Assembly (NCBI GenBank): GCA_965116965.1 | Contig: OZ220743.1 | Location: 1,426,001-1,490,000 of the forward strand | Reading direction: 5' to 3' | From: Aldehydirespirator sp965116965 | GTDB lineage: Bacteria; Actinomycetota; Acidimicrobiia; Acidimicrobiales; Aldehydirespiratoraceae | DNA: 64,000 bases | Shown: positions 8,356-16,993 of the stretch, piece after piece | Layout: each line of letters begins with the position of its first letter | Numbering within the stretch: the first letter of the stretch is position 1 | Notes under the pieces: generated by a model | What the model saw: the letters and a program-made list of their open reading frames with translations, nothing else | What the model was told of the DNA's origin: nothing | Database searches by the model: none | Translations under genes and position numbers: made by a program

Positions 8356-9588
8356 TCATGGAACTGTCACCTTCGCCGCAGCCACGTGCACTTGTCCAGT
8401 GATCACCGCTGTAATCATCGTCTGTCGTCGCTCTGCCAGTAGAACGACCTGCTTAGCTAGAAGGTCAATTGCCTGCGTGAGACGTGTTTCCTCGTTTGCC
8501 AAGTGGATGGCGAGATCATCTTGTTTCCATCTCGGTGGAACCGGTACGCCAATGAGGCCGAGATCGGAGAAGTTGATGCGTGGAGTTCGAACCTGCCCCT
8601 GGTCTGTCGCGCCAATGCCGCGTAATCGCCTTGTCATCTCTGACACGAACCACGATGACCGCATCACATAGTGCAGGAAGTGGCTCGATAGTCGAGCCCC
8701 AATCTTGAGCACTGTGTAGTCAGGACTGACGACCCCCGCTTGGCTGACGACTCCAAGGCCACCTTGAAACGCGCGCATACGATTAATTACAATATCGCCT
8801 GGATGACATTTCTTGTATCCGCGTACGTCCTCGGGTCGAGGCAGCCCATCAGTGAGTTTACCTCTTGAAACTACACCGCGATGTATAGACACGGATAGCA
8901 TCATAGGTTCTGATCCTGAGTGATACCTAAGATCACTCTCACACACTAGATGCTTGAGCGGCACCAAGGACTCAGAATTTCGCAAAAGTGCTATCGCGTC
9001 TTCAGCCAGCAGCCTCTTGCGCTCTTCAAGGAGTTCGATAATGCGGCGCTTCTTAGAGATGAGGGCATCGATGCGAGTAGTCTCAGTATCGAGATAGTTG
9101 GCGATTGCGTGCTGCACCGCATCCGATGGCAATCGGATCTTGACTTGATTGATGACATCTCTGCGAAGTCCAAAGCGAGTGATGCCTGTCGCTGCTGATC
9201 CCATCTGACCACGGATGTCATCGGAGTTCATTGCCCAATAGAGGAAGCGTCCATCAATCCTACTTGATCTTGGTCGGAGAATAGCTAGATGGTATCCACA
9301 AACCATGTCAGTGGCCGTGCGTTCAACGAAAGCTGGAACTCCGATATCACTAGCTGATTCAGAGTCCTTCGTCATGAGGACGTCACCAGCTTTGAGTTTG
9401 AAGGCCTTGACCTGACTCTTCGATGCGGTCGTAGTCATCAATTCTAGCTCTGGAACTATCCTGTCTCCGTAATAGACATCTGTGTAATTCACAAGTCGTA
9501 CCCGAATCTCATCCGCTGTCTCCTTCTTGTCGACGTTACTGACTCGCACGTCGGCAAGATGCCTAAGCGGTACCGTTCGAGTGTTCAC
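8356..9588 (-). CDS. hsdS: Type I restriction-modification specificity subunit HsdS
   Basis: 410 residues with the two-TRD architecture: the first target-recognition domain (~1-165), a conserved helical spacer (ISKKRRIIELLEERKRLLAEDA, ~180-205), the second TRD (~210-370) and a C-terminal helix (LLAKQVVLLAERRQTMITAVITG). It chooses the DNA site methylated by the HsdM-HsdS complex. The GTG start overlaps the hsdM stop as GTGA, so it is coupled to hsdM. The gene is clearly more AT-rich than most of hsdM, as expected if specificity genes are exchanged. The TRD sequence does not let me predict the site. Confidence 0.9.
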   Translation of the reverse strand: MNTRTVPLRHLADVRVSNVDKKETADEIRVRLVNYTDVYYGDRIVPELELMTTTASKSQVKAFKLKAGDVLMTKDSESASDIGVPAFVERTATDMVCGYHLAILRPRSSRIDGRFLYWAMNSDDIRGQMGSAATGITRFGLRRDVINQVKIRLPSDAVQHAIANYLDTETTRIDALISKKRRIIELLEERKRLLAEDAIALLRNSESLVPLKHLVCESDLRYHSGSEPMMLSVSIHRGVVSRGKLTDGLPRPEDVRGYKKCHPGDIVINRMRAFQGGLGVVSQAGVVSPDYTVLKIGARLSSHFLHYVMRSSWFVSEMTRRLRGIGATDQGQVRTPRINFSDLGLIGVPVPPRWKQDDLAIHLANEETRLTQAIDLLAKQVVLLAERRQTMITAVITGQVHVAAAKVTVP

Positions 9589-11603
9589 GTGGTGACCTCC
9601 GACAGAAGGACTTGAATCTCCGACTCAAGTGTCTTGATCTCGGTGTCGATTTCGTGGAGGGGGCGGGGTGGGGTGTAGGTGTAGAAGTGGCGGGTTAGGG
9701 GGATCTCGTAGCCGATCTTGGTCTTGGCGGGATCGTGCCAGACGTCCGGGACGTAGGGGCGGACTTCAGCTTCGAGGTAGTCGTCGATGGCGGTGCGGTA
9801 CTCGACGGTTTCGAGTCGGGCGGTCGGGTCGGGTTCGTAGGCGACGCTCGTTTCCGGCAGTGGGACGTTCTCGTTGTCGCGCAGGTCGGGATCGGGTTTG
9901 GGGTTACCTGCCCGGTCGGCGATGATGGCGGCCTCGGGTTCTCGTATCGCCAGCGCGTCCGTCACGGCCTTGACGAGGGGGGCGGGGGTGTCGGGGTCCG
10001 CTGATGCGAGGGCTTCCTGCACCGCTGCTTTGGCTGACTTCTCGGAGGCGTACCTGCTGCTCCTGCTGTTCCTGAGTGTTTCGAGCAGGGCGTCGCGCTT
10101 CAGCACATCGAGCTTGGCGACCTTCTTGTCGGACTCGACGGCGGCGAGGGTGTCGTCGGTGATCTCCCAGCGCAGGCGCAGGGGTCGCTCCACGGTTATG
10201 CGCAGGAACCCGAACGACTCGTTGGGGAAGATCTTGACCCGGGGCCCCTCCTCGAACGCTCCGTAGAGGCGCGTGAGTTCGACAATCTGCTCGGCGGAGA
10301 TCTCCTTCCGCTTCTGGCCGAGGCCCTTGCGCATCTTGGTGAAACTCTCGCGGGCGTCGATGAGCTGCACCTTGCCACGGCGGTGGGGCGCCTTGCGGTT
10401 GGTGACCACCCAGAAGTAGGTCGAGATGCCGGTGTTGTAGAAGAGCTGGTCGGGCAGGGCGACGACCGCTTCAAGCATGTCGCTCTCGATGATCCATCGG
10501 CGGATCTCCGACTCGCCCGAGCCGGCCGCGCCGGTGAACAGCGGCGACCCGTTGAACACGATCGCCAGCCGGGCACCGCCCTCGTCGGGGCGCTTCATCT
10601 TCGAGATCATGTGCTGCAGGAACAGGAAGCTGCCGTCGTTGATGCGGGGCAGCCCGGCCCCGAAACGGCCCGCGAAACCCTGGGCGGCGTGCTCGTCGCG
10701 AATCGTGTCGGCCACCATCTTCCACTCCACACCGAACGGAGGGTTGGCCAGCAGGTAATCGAAGCGCTGCCCCTGGTGCTGGTCGTCGTCGAAGCTGTTG
10801 CCGAAGCGGATGTTGTCGGCGTCGGCGCCCTTGATCAGCATGTCGGCACGACAGGTGGCGTACGTCTCGGCATTCAGCTCCTGACCGAACACCCGCAGCC
10901 ACGCCTGCGGGTTGAGCTCGCGCAGATAGTCCTCAGCCCCCGCGAGCATCCCGCCGGTGCCGCACGCCGGGTCCAGCAGCGTCTTCACCACGCCCGGCCG
11001 GGTCAGCAGCCTGTCGTCATCGGCGAACAGCAGATTCACCATCAGCCGGATCACCTCGCGGGGCGTGAAGTGCTCGCCCGCGGTCTCATTGGACAACTCC
11101 GAGAACTTGCGGATCAGCTCCTCATACAGATACCCCATCTCCAGGTTCGACACCGCGGCCGGACTCAAGTCGAGTTCCGCGAACTTTGACACCACCAGAT
11201 ACAGCAGGTTGTGGTCGTCGAGTCGGTCGATCTGCACATCGAAGTTGAACTTGTCCACGATGTCGCGGGCCGACTCCGAGAAGCCCGCGATGTAGTTGCG
11301 CAGGTTCCCGGCCACGTTGTCGGCATCGCCCAGCAGCGTGTGGAACGTGTGCTTGGACATGTTCACGAAAGTCTCTCCGGCCACCTGCTGAAGCAGCGGC
11401 TCGCGATTGCGCAGCGTTTCCGGCAGGTCTGCCATGGTCTCCAGCACCTCGGCCTTGGTCGGCTCCAGCACACAGTCCAAGCGGCGCAGCACCGTCAACG
11501 GCAGGATCACCCGGCCATACTCGGACTGCTTGTACACCCCCCGCAGCAGATCCGCTACCGACCAGATAAACCCGGCATGGTTCTTGATCGCCACGTCGCT
11601 CAC
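9585..11603 (-). CDS. hsdM: Type I restriction-modification DNA methyltransferase HsdM
   Basis: About 672 residues. An N-terminal helical domain (HsdM_N) is followed by an N6-adenine methyltransferase with the SAM motif DPACGTGG (~211-218) and catalytic NPPF (~287-290). The C-terminal extension ends in a coiled segment (EIDTEIKTLESEIQVLL), typical of the longer HsdM forms. The GTG at 11603 (VSDVAIKNHAGF) is preferred as start because the upstream codons look non-coding and a GGGTGG stretch precedes it. It overlaps hsdS by 4 nt. No hsdR lies next to it. Confidence 0.9.
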   Translation of the reverse strand: MSDVAIKNHAGFIWSVADLLRGVYKQSEYGRVILPLTVLRRLDCVLEPTKAEVLETMADLPETLRNREPLLQQVAGETFVNMSKHTFHTLLGDADNVAGNLRNYIAGFSESARDIVDKFNFDVQIDRLDDHNLLYLVVSKFAELDLSPAAVSNLEMGYLYEELIRKFSELSNETAGEHFTPREVIRLMVNLLFADDDRLLTRPGVVKTLLDPACGTGGMLAGAEDYLRELNPQAWLRVFGQELNAETYATCRADMLIKGADADNIRFGNSFDDDQHQGQRFDYLLANPPFGVEWKMVADTIRDEHAAQGFAGRFGAGLPRINDGSFLFLQHMISKMKRPDEGGARLAIVFNGSPLFTGAAGSGESEIRRWIIESDMLEAVVALPDQLFYNTGISTYFWVVTNRKAPHRRGKVQLIDARESFTKMRKGLGQKRKEISAEQIVELTRLYGAFEEGPRVKIFPNESFGFLRITVERPLRLRWEITDDTLAAVESDKKVAKLDVLKRDALLETLRNSRSSRYASEKSAKAAVQEALASADPDTPAPLVKAVTDALAIREPEAAIIADRAGNPKPDPDLRDNENVPLPETSVAYEPDPTARLETVEYRTAIDDYLEAEVRPYVPDVWHDPAKTKIGYEIPLTRHFYTYTPPRPLHEIDTEIKTLESEIQVLLSEVTT

Positions 11604-11863
11604 ACCACCCGTACCCAGGTCGGCGCATCCCAACGGCGGGTCGGTCGAGAAACCGATCGGAAGAGGCGTTGCTCGCCGGTCGTGACGGACTCCGCTGTCA
11701 TGGTGGCACGCTCACAGCACGCCGAGGCTACTCGCCTGGTGGAGGGCCAGGAGGCGGTGGTGCGCACCACCCGGTCGGTGTTGCCGGCCACCGGGAAGGC
11801 CGGCGACGAGACGCTATGCCTCATACGCACGGGCGTTCCGTGGGCGTGTAGTAGCGTGCGCGT

Positions 11864-12481
11864 GTGCCTGACGGCAGCGGGCGGGTGACGCCGGATGAGT
11901 TGATGGACTTCTGGCGATGGGCGCTCACGGACTTGGCGCTCAACATCAACCGGGGGAGGTTTGCTGAGTGGTTGGTGGGCAAGGCGCTGGGAGCGATAGC
12001 GCCTGGCTCCTACCAGATCGGGTGGGCGAGCTACGACCTTGACTACGCAGGTCACAAGATTGAGGTCAAGTCGTCGGCGCGCGGACAGTCTTGGCCCCAG
12101 ATCCAGCCGTCTGCCGTGAGCTGGAGTATCGCGCCCAGCCAATGGCGATGGGACGACCCTCTCCCGGACGAGGACGAGGGCGCTTGGACGCGCCTTGATC
12201 CGCCGCAGAGGGTGGCAGACGTCTACGTGTTCTGCTGCTATGAGACGTATCCGCTGCCCGACGGACCCGATGGCCTGGGCGAGCGCAATTCCGATGTCAT
12301 CAACCTGGAGAACTGGTGGTTCTGGGTGGCTAAGCGGGAAACGCTCGATGAGCGTTTTGGAACAAACAAGTCTGTCACTCTCAGTCAGATCAACGACAGT
12401 GAGGCGATCGCCGGCCCGCTGCGGTGGAGCGGCATACCTACCGCGGTGGACGCCGCCTTGGCCTCCGCTCGTCAGCGCTGA
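11864..12481 (+). CDS. PD-(D/E)XK nuclease-like conserved protein
   Basis: 205 residues. Residues ~35-70 show FAEWLVG, then a D-x(8)-EVK core (YDLDYAGHKIEVKSSA, Asp58/Asp60, Glu67, Lys69), the catalytic signature of the PD-(D/E)XK restriction-endonuclease fold. It is followed by a conserved Trp-rich region (FWRWAL near the start, VYVFCCYE, WWFWVAK). I recall this as a widespread uncharacterised family. It is divergent from hsdM across a 260-nt intergenic region, so an accessory role in the defence island is possible. Substrate and nuclease activity are inferred only. Confidence 0.6.
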   Translation: MPDGSGRVTPDELMDFWRWALTDLALNINRGRFAEWLVGKALGAIAPGSYQIGWASYDLDYAGHKIEVKSSARGQSWPQIQPSAVSWSIAPSQWRWDDPLPDEDEGAWTRLDPPQRVADVYVFCCYETYPLPDGPDGLGERNSDVINLENWWFWVAKRETLDERFGTNKSVTLSQINDSEAIAGPLRWSGIPTAVDAALASARQR

Positions 12482-12551
12482 CTTGCAAGGCGATGCCTCG
12501 CAACCCCCGGGCCTGAGCAGAGATTGAGCGCCGCCGACTCCGTTCTGTGTG

Positions 12552-12557
12552 TATAGT
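12552..12557 (+). promoter_or_regulatory. -10 box for leaderless vapBC
   Basis: TATAGT lies 6 nt before the ATG at 12564, so transcription would begin at or next to the start codon and the mRNA would be leaderless, a common arrangement in actinobacteria. No convincing -35 is seen at 17 nt. Confidence 0.5.
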
Positions 12558-12563
12558 ATGCGC

Positions 12564-12785
12564 ATGGCCCGGGTCAACGTCTATCTGCCCGACGAGCTGG
12601 CGGAACAGGCTCGGGCGGCCGACCTCAACGTGTCGGGCCTGACGCAGGACGCGATACGCCGCGCTCTGGACGCCCGCGCCGTCAATGAATGGTTGGATGA
12701 CCTGGCATCACTCCCCGCCGCAGGCATAGACCCGGCGGTGGTCAGAGAGGCAGTCAGAGCCGCCAAGGACGAGTTTGGACTCTGA
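12564..12785 (+). CDS. vapB: VapB-type antitoxin (ribbon-helix-helix)
   Basis: 73 residues. The N-terminus ARVNVYLPDELAEQARAADLNVS is a ribbon-helix-helix DNA-binding strand plus helix as in CopG/VapB antitoxins, and the C-terminal part would wrap the toxin. The start at 12564 fits the leaderless -10 box. It sits directly before a PIN-domain toxin. Antitoxin-toxin complexes of this type repress their own promoter. Confidence 0.75.
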   Translation: MARVNVYLPDELAEQARAADLNVSGLTQDAIRRALDARAVNEWLDDLASLPAAGIDPAVVREAVRAAKDEFGL

Positions 12786-12786
12786 A

Positions 12787-13212
12787 GTGGGGGCTGCCCG
12801 CGGGCCGGCAGTCCGGAGTGGCGAGGAGTTGGTTCTCGACGCATCGGCGATGGTCGACCTGCTGGTGGGAGCTGAATCGGCGGCCGCGATCCGGGTGCGG
12901 TTGCTGAGCGGCCAGCTCCATGCCCCGGCGCACTTCGACGCCGAGGTCCTGTCAGCACTCGGGCGTCTCAACCGGGCCGGGCATCTACCCGCGGCGGTCG
13001 TGTCCGTGTTGCTCCCCAGGGTCGAGAATGCACGCATCAGCCGGCATCCCGTTAGCAGACTGCTTGGCGGGGCATGGGACCGGCGTGATGAGCTGAGCCT
13101 CGCCGACGCTCTCTACGTCGAATTGGCCGAGCGCCTGGACGCTTCCATCATCTCCACCGACGACCGACTCGTGGCGACTGCGCTCAGGGCAGAGAATCCC
13201 ACCACCGCCTGA
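12787..13212 (+). CDS. vapC: VapC-type PIN-domain ribonuclease toxin
   Basis: About 141 residues. The PIN-domain acidic residues are visible: LVLDASAMVDLL near the N-terminus, FDAEVLSAL in the middle, LSLADALYVELA and STDDRLVATA at the end. Such toxins cleave structured RNAs (tRNA or rRNA) with Mg2+. It follows vapB by one base if the GTG at 12787 is used; a TTG at 12775 that overlaps vapB is the alternative. It completes a type II toxin-antitoxin module. Confidence 0.82.
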   Translation: MGAARGPAVRSGEELVLDASAMVDLLVGAESAAAIRVRLLSGQLHAPAHFDAEVLSALGRLNRAGHLPAAVVSVLLPRVENARISRHPVSRLLGGAWDRRDELSLADALYVELAERLDASIISTDDRLVATALRAENPTTA

Positions 13213-13320
13213 GACTCGACAAACCGGTTGCGCGAGACACAGGGCGCACCAACGTAACGGAGCCCAGACCCGGCATGATTGAGGGAAGGCACGCGCAGCC
13301 GAAGGAAGACTGAGGCTCCA

Positions 13321-15330
13321 ATGAGGTCGAGGACAATCCGCTGGGCGCTGGTCGTTGGAGCAGTCGGGCTGGCGCTTGGTGGTGTCGTGGCCTGGAACGC
13401 GCTCGGTGGGGGCGGCTCGGAGACAGTGCTCGTGTCTGCCGAGGACCCTTCCGACCCCGGCAACGGTGAACGGACGGCGGATCCGGAAGGGGATCAGCCT
13501 CCCGGGTCGGTCGGAGGCGAACGGCCGGTGGATCCGGAAAAAGACGAGTCGCTCGGGTCCAGCGGGAATGGCTCGGCGGACCCAGAAGTGGACGAGCCTC
13601 CCGGGTCCGGCAGGAATGGCTCGGCGGACCCGCAAATGGACGAGTCCCCCCCGCCGCACGGACCGACACCCGAGGAGCTGTCGACGGGACCGATACTCGA
13701 ATGGGCCGAGTACGAGCCCGGCATCGCCGGCCTGTCGATTCTTCAGTCGGTGGGCGACGGCCGTGTGCTCGCTCGGGCCTGGTCCCTTGAGGACTGCAGG
13801 GCCGAGCTCATCCCCGCGTCCGGACAGGTCTTCGTCACCAGCAACGGCATCGACTGGACCGAGGTGCCCATCCCCGACGGCGTCCGGCCCGATCTTGTGA
13901 GCACTTCCGGCGATCGCTGGATCGTCACCGGCCAGCAGAGCGACTGCGGGCCTTTCGGCTACGCACCCTTCGAACTGTGGTCGAGCCGCGTGTTCTTCTC
14001 CGAAGACCAGGGCACCACCTGGACGGAACTGGTCCACGACATCGGTCCCGACCCGGTGCCGTCGTCGCCATGGATAGTGGAGCAGTCGGCGGTGATAGAG
14101 GCGCTGATGTCGGGCACCAGGATCGTGCTGGCGGTCATCAGCTACGAGACGATCGATGCGCAGGCACTGCTCGAGGACCGCGGTCTGCTGCCCGAGGGCC
14201 ACATTGCCGCCTTCTGGGGTACCACGAGGGACGGCAAGGCGGAGTTCACGCTGTTGAGCGCCCCCGATCCCGAGGACCCATCCGCAGCCGGCCTGCCCGG
14301 CGACGAGCAGCACCTGTATGTGAGCATCGACGAACTGGACCTCACTCCCGAAGAGCGGGCCAAGCTGGACGGCCTGGAGAACAGCCGGATCAGCATCCTG
14401 ACGAGCGACGGCTCTACCGTCGAGCTCGCGGCACGGTACGACGGCTTCGGCGCAACGGGGTTCGTCACCGGGGGCGGGTTCGAGCTGATGATCGTCGGCG
14501 AGCAGGATCTGCTGGTGCTCACGTCTGCCGACGGGCTCACTTGGAGCGAGCAGCAGTCATCGTGGGCCGATCACCCCGGTAGCACCGTCGTAGCCGGGGC
14601 CACGGTCTGGCGCACGGTGTCGGACCGCTCCGACGGCTTCAGTGTTGAGCGCGGCGACGACGGGCAGACTCCGGCCACGGTAGCGACGTTCGAAGGGCTC
14701 GTGCCTGTCGGAGGGCCTGGTGCTGGTCCGGCCGGTGCAGTGATCACCGCTCTTGTCGCCGATGGGGGCGCTGACGGTGGGACGGGCGGCCCCATGCCGG
14801 AGGGCCGGGTCGCCAAGGACGGCTACGAGCTGCGCTACAACGAGCCCGAGGGGGGCGTCACCCTGTGGGATCTCACCGAGGGCGCCCCGGTCTACGAGTT
14901 CGGACCGGAGGATGTCGCTAGCGACACGGTGCCCGACGGTGTACGCGAGATCGACGACGAGTCCTTCGGGGTGGTCTTCGAGGATCCCGAGACAGGCGCG
15001 GACCTCGTGACCTTCACCGATGACGACCTGAGTCCCATCTTTGGGGCGACCGTGCCCGACGGCATGTACGAGTCGCTTGAGCAGTGGCTGGGCTGGTCGG
15101 CCGACGGAAGCCTCTGGGGGTGGCAGACCCTGGCCGGCGCCTTCGGCATCGACGAGGACGAGGGCGAGCATTGGGCCCAGTTGGCGGTGGGCGGTGACTT
15201 CGTGATCGCCCAGGTACAGACGTTCCCCAGGCCCGAGCTGTACGGGGACACCTCCGGCCAGAGCGGAATGCTCGCGTCCTCGGGTAGCGGGCCCCTACCG
15301 CCCCGCTGGTTCATAGCCCGAGTCCCGTAG
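13321..15330 (+). CDS. Signal-anchored protein with BNR-like beta-propeller repeats
   Basis: About 669 residues. It begins with a basic segment and one hydrophobic helix (MRSRTIRWALVVGAVGLALG), so it is probably membrane-anchored and extracytoplasmic. A low-complexity acidic/Pro linker follows (~40-125) with imperfect ~19-residue repeats around GNGSADPE.DEPPGS. The remainder has Asp-box-like blocks (VTSNGIDWTEV, SEDQGTTWTEL, TSADGLTWSEQ), typical of sialidase/BNR beta-propellers. No catalytic site is recognised. It is alone on its strand. Function is unknown; a surface or binding role is a guess. Confidence 0.6.
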   Translation: MRSRTIRWALVVGAVGLALGGVVAWNALGGGGSETVLVSAEDPSDPGNGERTADPEGDQPPGSVGGERPVDPEKDESLGSSGNGSADPEVDEPPGSGRNGSADPQMDESPPPHGPTPEELSTGPILEWAEYEPGIAGLSILQSVGDGRVLARAWSLEDCRAELIPASGQVFVTSNGIDWTEVPIPDGVRPDLVSTSGDRWIVTGQQSDCGPFGYAPFELWSSRVFFSEDQGTTWTELVHDIGPDPVPSSPWIVEQSAVIEALMSGTRIVLAVISYETIDAQALLEDRGLLPEGHIAAFWGTTRDGKAEFTLLSAPDPEDPSAAGLPGDEQHLYVSIDELDLTPEERAKLDGLENSRISILTSDGSTVELAARYDGFGATGFVTGGGFELMIVGEQDLLVLTSADGLTWSEQQSSWADHPGSTVVAGATVWRTVSDRSDGFSVERGDDGQTPATVATFEGLVPVGGPGAGPAGAVITALVADGGADGGTGGPMPEGRVAKDGYELRYNEPEGGVTLWDLTEGAPVYEFGPEDVASDTVPDGVREIDDESFGVVFEDPETGADLVTFTDDDLSPIFGATVPDGMYESLEQWLGWSADGSLWGWQTLAGAFGIDEDEGEHWAQLAVGGDFVIAQVQTFPRPELYGDTSGQSGMLASSGSGPLPPRWFIARVP

Positions 15331-15342
15331 AGGCCCCGCGGG

Positions 15343-15392
15343 TAGGCGAGCGAACCCGGTCCATACGGGCGGGGCCGTGGCCCGAGCGGCCC
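15343..15392. repeat. 50-bp dispersed repeat, copy 1
   Basis: Shares about 42 of 50 bases with 37506-37555, including CATACGGGCG and the near-palindrome GGCCGTGGCCC. It sits just after the stop of the propeller gene. It may be part of a terminator-like or REP-like family. Confidence 0.55.
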
Positions 15393-15440
15393 TCAGGTCG
15401 GAGGCCTCGACAAGTTCTCCCGGGCTCTGCAGGACATGGC

Positions 15441-16865
15441 CTACTGGAAGGACACGAACACGATGTTGGGTGACAGCGCCAGCACCTGCTCCGGCGTGGC
15501 CACCGGGCTGTCCTCGTCGTAGAAGTTCTTCCACCCCCAGTGGAAGCGGTCGGCATCGGCCTCGCCGGTCAGCGTGTTCCACGTGTTGTACTTGGCGGAC
15601 AGGGAGCCTTGGCCGTCCATGTGGATCATCACGGCCAGCTCCGGGGGTGTCTTGATCTGTTCGCGGTTGGTGATCATCGAGAACCGGAACTGGTGAACGA
15701 TCAGCAGCTTCTGGGGGAGGGACTCTTCCCTGACGATCCCGGCCAGCCATTCCACAACTTGGTTGATCTCTGCCGCGTCCACGGTGCCGATCTGCCTCAA
15801 GTGGACCTGGTCCGGCTTGAGCCGCCACTCCGGATCGAGGGCGAGCCCGACGTGGGGAAGGCGCAGGAACTCCTCGTAGAGCTTGGCCTGGAGAGGAAGT
15901 CCGACCGTCCCGGCTGAAGATCCAACACCACGTACACGCCGTTGGCGGCCGCCACCTCGATCCAGGGCCTGATGACTTCGAGGTCGGTCACCCTCGAGTA
16001 GTCCCCGTCGGCGCCTGCGGAGGCGGAAGCGACGGTAGCGATGATCTCAAAGGTGGGCAGGACCGCTAGTCCGTCCGCCTCGTAGCCCGCGGCTATCGAC
16101 TGAAGTCGCTTGACCGTGTCCTCGGGACCCTGCTCGCCTAACACACCGAGCCCCGCGGTCGACGGGTGGCCGTACACAGCCACTAGGCGGCGGCCGGGGC
16201 TCCCGTCACCCGGCTCGAACAGGAGCACGCCGCCACCGGGCAACTCCTTGCCGCTGCGCATCGCCTCCAGTTGCCAGTCTGTGTCCCCGTCCTCGCCGGG
16301 ATCCGAGATCGCTTCGGCCTCGGAAGCCCCTGATTCCGCGTCCTGTGCTGTCTCCGGCGACGTCGCCGGATCGCCGGCGGCTGCCCCCTCCCCGACTTCG
16401 CCGACCTCCGCCTGCTCGCCCACGGGTTCAGGCAGTGCTTCGCCTGAGAGCAGTTCATCAGTTCCAGCCGGTTCCTCGGGTTGGGGTTCCTGGGGCTGGG
16501 GTTCCTGGGGCTGGGGTTCCTCGGGTTGGGGAACGCTTGAATCGGGATCCGGCAGCGACAGCGGGCCTTCCACGTCCTGGGACGCGACAGTGGAAGTCGC
16601 GGCGGGGTCTTCGGCCGGCGAGTCCGGAATCGCGGGCTCGCCGGGTGGCGCTGAAGTGGACGGAGGAGGTGCCGTAGCAGCCTCTGCGTCCGCCGGGACA
16701 TCACTGGCTTCGAGGGCCCCTAGGCGCTCCCCAGTGAAGTGCGGCGCGGCCTCGCCGCGGCCGGCCACCCGCGCATGAGGAGGTCAGCAACAAGAGGGCT
16801 GCGCACACGCCGATGCCGACGGCAAAGCGATGGGTACAAGAAGGCCAAATCGGTATGGTCCGCAC
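15441..16865 (-). pseudogene. Lipoprotein gene with two compensating frameshifts
   Basis: The reading starts at a GTG at 16865 with a lipoprotein signal (FAVGIGVCAALLLLTSSC, lipobox LTSSC). It moves to a second frame near 16770-16790, which encodes a long Pro/Glu linker with EPQPQ repeats and a conserved domain (RRLVAVYGHPST, NGVYVVLDLQPGRSDFLS). It returns to the first frame near 15891, where a C seems to be missing from a CC run, and continues LYEEFLRLPHVGLALDPEW, then VVHQFRFSMI, and ends LSPNIVFVSFQ. I recall this C-terminal domain from actinobacterial lipoproteins of unknown function. It is either a pseudogene or carries two indel sequencing errors. Confidence 0.7.
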
Positions 16866-16993
16866 TGGACGTTAGCTACTCCGTCTCCCGCGTCGCGTCA
16901 ATAGCCGAATGCGCCCTCGCGTGGCACACCGGTGCCGGACAGTGGTCGGTCGGTTGGTGTGCGGCGACCGCCGCGCGCGAAGAAAGAAAGCGG

